Assembly (NCBI GenBank): GCA_030533445.1
Contig: CM060076.1
Location: 10,345,001 to 10,409,000 of the forward strand
Source: Cyprinodon diabolis
Taxonomy: Eukaryota > Chordata > Actinopteri > Cyprinodontiformes > Cyprinodontidae
Direction of reading: 5' to 3'
DNA length: 64,000 bases
Shown: piece after piece, positions 1 to 64,000 of the stretch
Layout: each line of letters opens with the position of its first letter
Position numbering within the stretch: the stretch's first letter is position 1
Position numbers and translations under genes: made by a program
Notes under the pieces: model-generated
Told to the model about the DNA's origin: nothing
The model's database searches: none
The model's input: only the letters and a program-made list of their open reading frames with translations

Positions 1-817
1 TATAAACAGAATGAAATCATAAGCAGTCATTTTAATTACCTGACCTCTTTTTTTTTTTCTGAGCAGACATGTTCAAACATTTAATTTCTAATCTAGATCA
101 AAGTTTTGGGCAGTAGTCATATTGAAAGACTTTTTTTTTTTTTTATCCTTTATTGTCCCTCAGTGTGGACAATTGGGTGTACCAGCTGCAAATATAGACT
201 CAAACAAAGGTAAAGATATAAAAACTAAAATAACAGGAGACTCGAGGACAATTTACAAATGACACTGCAGTTATTAAATATGGCCAAAAAAAGCCTTCAG
301 CTGTCATATGTGGACCCACTGTATATACTGTATATATCCCATGCACCTTTTTCTTCCTTTGGCACCTTCTTCTTTTTGACTATTTGAGCTGATGTAACAA
401 GTAGATTTCTCCACTGTTAGATCAATAAAGTCAATCACTTCTCTCAAAACTAAATGCAAACAGTCCATTTTAATGAAATTAAAACACTAAACTCATGGTT
501 AGACAAATTTTGATTTGAGATTATGACAAACATTTTATATTTTTTTAAAGTAGATCTTCAAAACAAAAATATTCATTTAGAAACTGATTATGCAATTTTA
601 TTTTATTTTTTAAGTTTGTATCTCTTAACTGTTGTTAATTTGCTAAATAAAGACACAAAAGTACATAGCAACAGAGAAAAGGAAGCTGATGTGACATACA
701 GCTGTGCGGATTTACAGCATAGTATAAATGGGTAAACAGCTCTATGAGTTGATAAGTCTGGATAAGTCTGTTGCTTTAGGTATATAATAAACTTTTTTTT
801 TTCCTTTTCTCTTACAG
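1..817 (+). other. ryr3 intron with two retroelement tails
   Basis: No exon seen. About 306-440 is a retroelement 3' tail ending in GATCAATAAAGTCAATC, and it matches a second copy at 56815-56945. About 128-175, read on the minus strand, looks like another LINE tail (CAATTGTCCACACTGAGGGA then CAATAAAGG and an A-run). Confidence 0.45.
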
Positions 818-4457
<3,640 letters not shown>

Positions 4458-5235
4458 GGAGGGGGGCCGCCACAGGTGGCACCTACCCCCCACCCTACTT
4501 GACGTCACCCTTTTTAACCGAACCTGAACACATCTTGAATTTTACTGCTGATTTGACTCTTACTTCCTGCCACAGCGCCCCATTTATGCAATCTCTTCTT
4601 TTGATTCTGAATCATATTGCCTTTTTACTTGCTTAAACCCAACCGTGTACAGTGTGTTGTGTGTAGACATCTGAAACATGTTAGGGGTTAAGGCATGACG
4701 ACTGAATGTCTGTATATGCACAAGTGGTCAGTGCAAACCTGAGTGGGTGTTTGCCCTCCTAGAATTGATCGAGTTAATGTCAAATGATCTGCCTTTCAAA
4801 GTGTGTAATGAAATGAACATGTTTCCTTCAGGACTGACAGGACATGACTCTTTAGGTGTTTATTAAGTGCCAAAGTGCCTTTGGAAAAAACTATGCAAAT
4901 CTAATCTCTGTTCTTCTTAACACAAGCAGTGCTCTAGTTCCCGTCTTAATCACAAGCTGATTTAAAACATTTTTTTTTGGCTTTCAAACAAGCAGAAAAA
5001 AATACATTTGTTGTATAAAATCTAGACCTTTGTGTAAATGTTGCTTAGTTTGGTGGTGCCCTACCCACCATGCATCTCTTTCCACAGTAAGCGAACCACC
5101 ATAACAGAATTATAAATGATTTATTGGCTAGTTGAACAGTGAACTGCTGTATGGCCATTTGTACGTATCTAGTAGCTTTGGAAGGTTTCTTTTGAATGAA
5201 GGGAGGAAAATAAACTAAGGCAATACAACATTGTG
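4458..5235 (+). other. ryr3: ryr3 3' untranslated region with poly(A) signal
   Basis: Non-coding sequence follows the TAG stop. A canonical AATAAA at 5209-5214 is followed about 15-30 bases later by a GT-rich run (TTGTGTCCTTTGTTGCCTG), so cleavage probably falls near 5225-5240. The 3' UTR would be about 0.78 kb. The exact cleavage point is inferred. Confidence 0.6.
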
Positions 5236-5451
5236 TCCTTTGTTGCCTGTTTTGACATCAATCTTTGGCAGCTGACAGGAACAGAGCCTTCTCTAGTAAA
5301 TGTACAGCGCTGAGCACACATTTTTTTCAAAGGTTTGGACGTACTGTCCTCTTTACACCCTCAGACATGCTGCAAGTCTTCATCCAAGCAGACCAGTGAT
5401 GGAAAAACACTAGTTTTCAACACATTTTTAGTAGATTGTCCAGTCTTTAAT
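5120..5451 (-). terminator. aven: Candidate aven poly(A) signals (minus strand)
   Basis: Downstream of the aven stop, the minus strand has ATTAAA at 5446-5451 (about 20 nt after the stop) and AATAAA at 5120-5125. Use of the second would make the aven and ryr3 3' UTRs overlap by about 100 bp. The sequence alone does not show which one is used. Confidence 0.35.
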
Positions 5452-5469
5452 CATGCACCTTCTTCTTGG

Positions 5470-62333
<56,864 letters not shown>

Positions 62334-64000
62334 CTGAAAAAAAAAAGAAGAGGTGAGAAAATTTGGTTAAAATAAATATAAAAAGAGACCAATTGACAAA
62401 CGTAAAGCATCAATTTCATATTGTGCCTTCCAAACAACTGAAATATTCCCCATTGAGTGTATTTTTGAACAGTAATTCTGTTCATTTTTGTTAGGTTTTA
62501 TACAATAATTAAGCTAAAGAACAATGTTTACTTACCTAAAGCATACTTGTTGTACCTCAGGCCAAACTTTAAAATTTGCTTTTATGATTTACCTAAACTA
62601 GAAATTCTCTTAATATGAAAACGTTCAATGCAAACTTTCCTAGTTCCATTCCCAACCAGAAGCGTGGATTACCTTTTGAAATCCCCACAAAAATAAGCTA
62701 ATTGAAATAAAATACCATTTTTCCTCTGAATGCTTTTATGTTCTTTGTTTTTTCCTGAGCTATTGCAAAAATAATTGTGTTCTTTTATTACAAAGAGTTT
62801 TTTTCCCCCCTCCAAAAAGCCATTTTAACATTATGAACATGTTACATCATTTAATAAACTCTGCAGCAAGATCAATTTATCTCTTAACTTAGACCAGTTT
62901 CCATGTCCCAGCTGAAGAAAATTACCCCACAGCCCGATGCTGCCACGACTATGCTTTACTGTGGGAATGATTTTTCTAGGGATCGGCACCGCTTTTTTCT
63001 GACACACGTTTTGTTTTTTTAATATAGAACAAGAAGTTAAATATTAATCTATATTGAACAAAGCCCCTTCTTCTACGTCTTTGCTGTGCACAAGGTGAGC
63101 ATTTAGGACTTTTAGGACCTTTTTTCTAGCACTTGTCCATGTTTCATAAGGGCTTGATTTGTGGAATGTACAACTAATAGCAGCCTTGTCATCAGATTGT
63201 TTTCCCCATCTCATCTCTCATTTCTGCATCATCCTCTTGACTATTTTTCCAATTTATTTTCTTCTCGTCTTATGAAGGCAGACAGCCATGTCTTGGAAAT
63301 CTTTGCAGGTGTGGAATGCTCTACAAGACTTGCTTTTGAAACAACTCCACAACTGTACCCCCGACCTGTCTGCTGCACTGCTTGGTCTTGATGCTGCTGT
63401 TTGTTTACTTATTATAACTCTTAGGGCTTTACAGAGCTGCTGTACTTTAGATGACACTAAATCAGAAAAAGGTGACTTCTAAAGACAACTGAAGTTAATT
63501 AGTCGGAATTTGAGTCACACTTTTTTTAATACATGCAATATATAAATTTTTAGATATCATGTCAGTTTATTTTACTTCTGTTATTTAATTGGTTCATTTT
63601 TACTAACCTGTTAAAATATATTGAGAAAAATAATCATGAGAAAGAGCAATTAATAAGAATACATTTCCAAGGTATCATATATTCCTATATTCTAAAGTCC
63701 TGATTTAAGAGGGACAGATTCAGTGCAAATAAACTTATAACACATAGATTCATAGCTGTAAGCAACCCCTTCCATAATAAGATCAATTTAATGTCCTACT
63801 GCTGTCTCTACAGCTACGGCTCTTCCTGTTTGTCTGCAGAATATTCCAAGAGCACTCTGTGTTTCTCTCAAGTCAAACAATAGGAAGCACCCGCAGCCAT
63901 GTCATCAAATACCACATGGCAGGCATGGATGTAGTGGAAAGATTTTATAATTGCAATCAAGGAGCCCCTATGTAACAAAGCTTATTTCAATGATTGCAAT
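62334..64000. other. aven intron upstream of the 62 kb exon; no exon 1 seen
   Basis: No Arg/Gly-rich N-terminal coding sequence on the minus strand, so aven exon 1 must lie beyond the window. The ORFs at 63161-63482 have no family features. Confidence 0.5.

Overview
This is nuclear DNA of a vertebrate, almost certainly a teleost fish. Coding exons are short and separated by long AT-rich introns with GT-AG borders. The repeat content is typical of teleosts: several Tc1-like transposons, hAT, pogo and Harbinger deletion derivatives, LINE fragments ending in AATAAAGT-type tails, and long (AT)n and (AC)n tracts. I saw no bacterial, viral or CRISPR features.

Two host genes lie tail to tail at the left end. 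The plus strand carries the last eight coding exons of a ryanodine receptor (818-4457), covering the pore domain and C-terminus; paralogue-specific residues and the neighbour point to ryr3. The minus strand carries the last five coding exons of aven, the apoptosis and checkpoint regulator (5470-62333; exon 1 lies beyond the right edge). The reading frame joins across every aven junction, giving 262 codons that end in EDWLDSMIS. RYR3 and AVEN are also tail-to-tail neighbours on human 15q14, so the synteny supports both calls.

The rest of the window is one aven intron of 50,500 bp (11662-62161). It holds an intact Tc1-like element (30339-31586), an almost intact one (12372-13971), a frameshifted one (29076-30195) and two Tc1 relics (about 18.5 and 53.6 kb). 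It also holds three copies of one hAT-type MITE with 8-bp target duplications, a hAT MITE nested in a pogo/Tigger-like element (42505-43546), a Harbinger derivative with remnants of both of its genes (48295-49311), a BED-finger hAT transposase relic (about 45.3 kb), two fragments of a RecQ-like helicase gene (33.5 and 44.3 kb), and LINE pieces at 21.3, 35.6 and 58.7 kb.

Three items are not explained as ordinary decayed repeats. A pyrimidine-rich block ends at a consensus plus-strand splice donor (46.66-47.61 kb) and may be a non-coding 5' exon of the neighbouring chrm5 gene. A 48+25+48 nt hairpin (51650-51770) resembles an intronic pre-miRNA or a very small MITE. The pogo-like element carries an ORF with a PCNA-interaction-like peptide. 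I found no clear novel multi-gene system.
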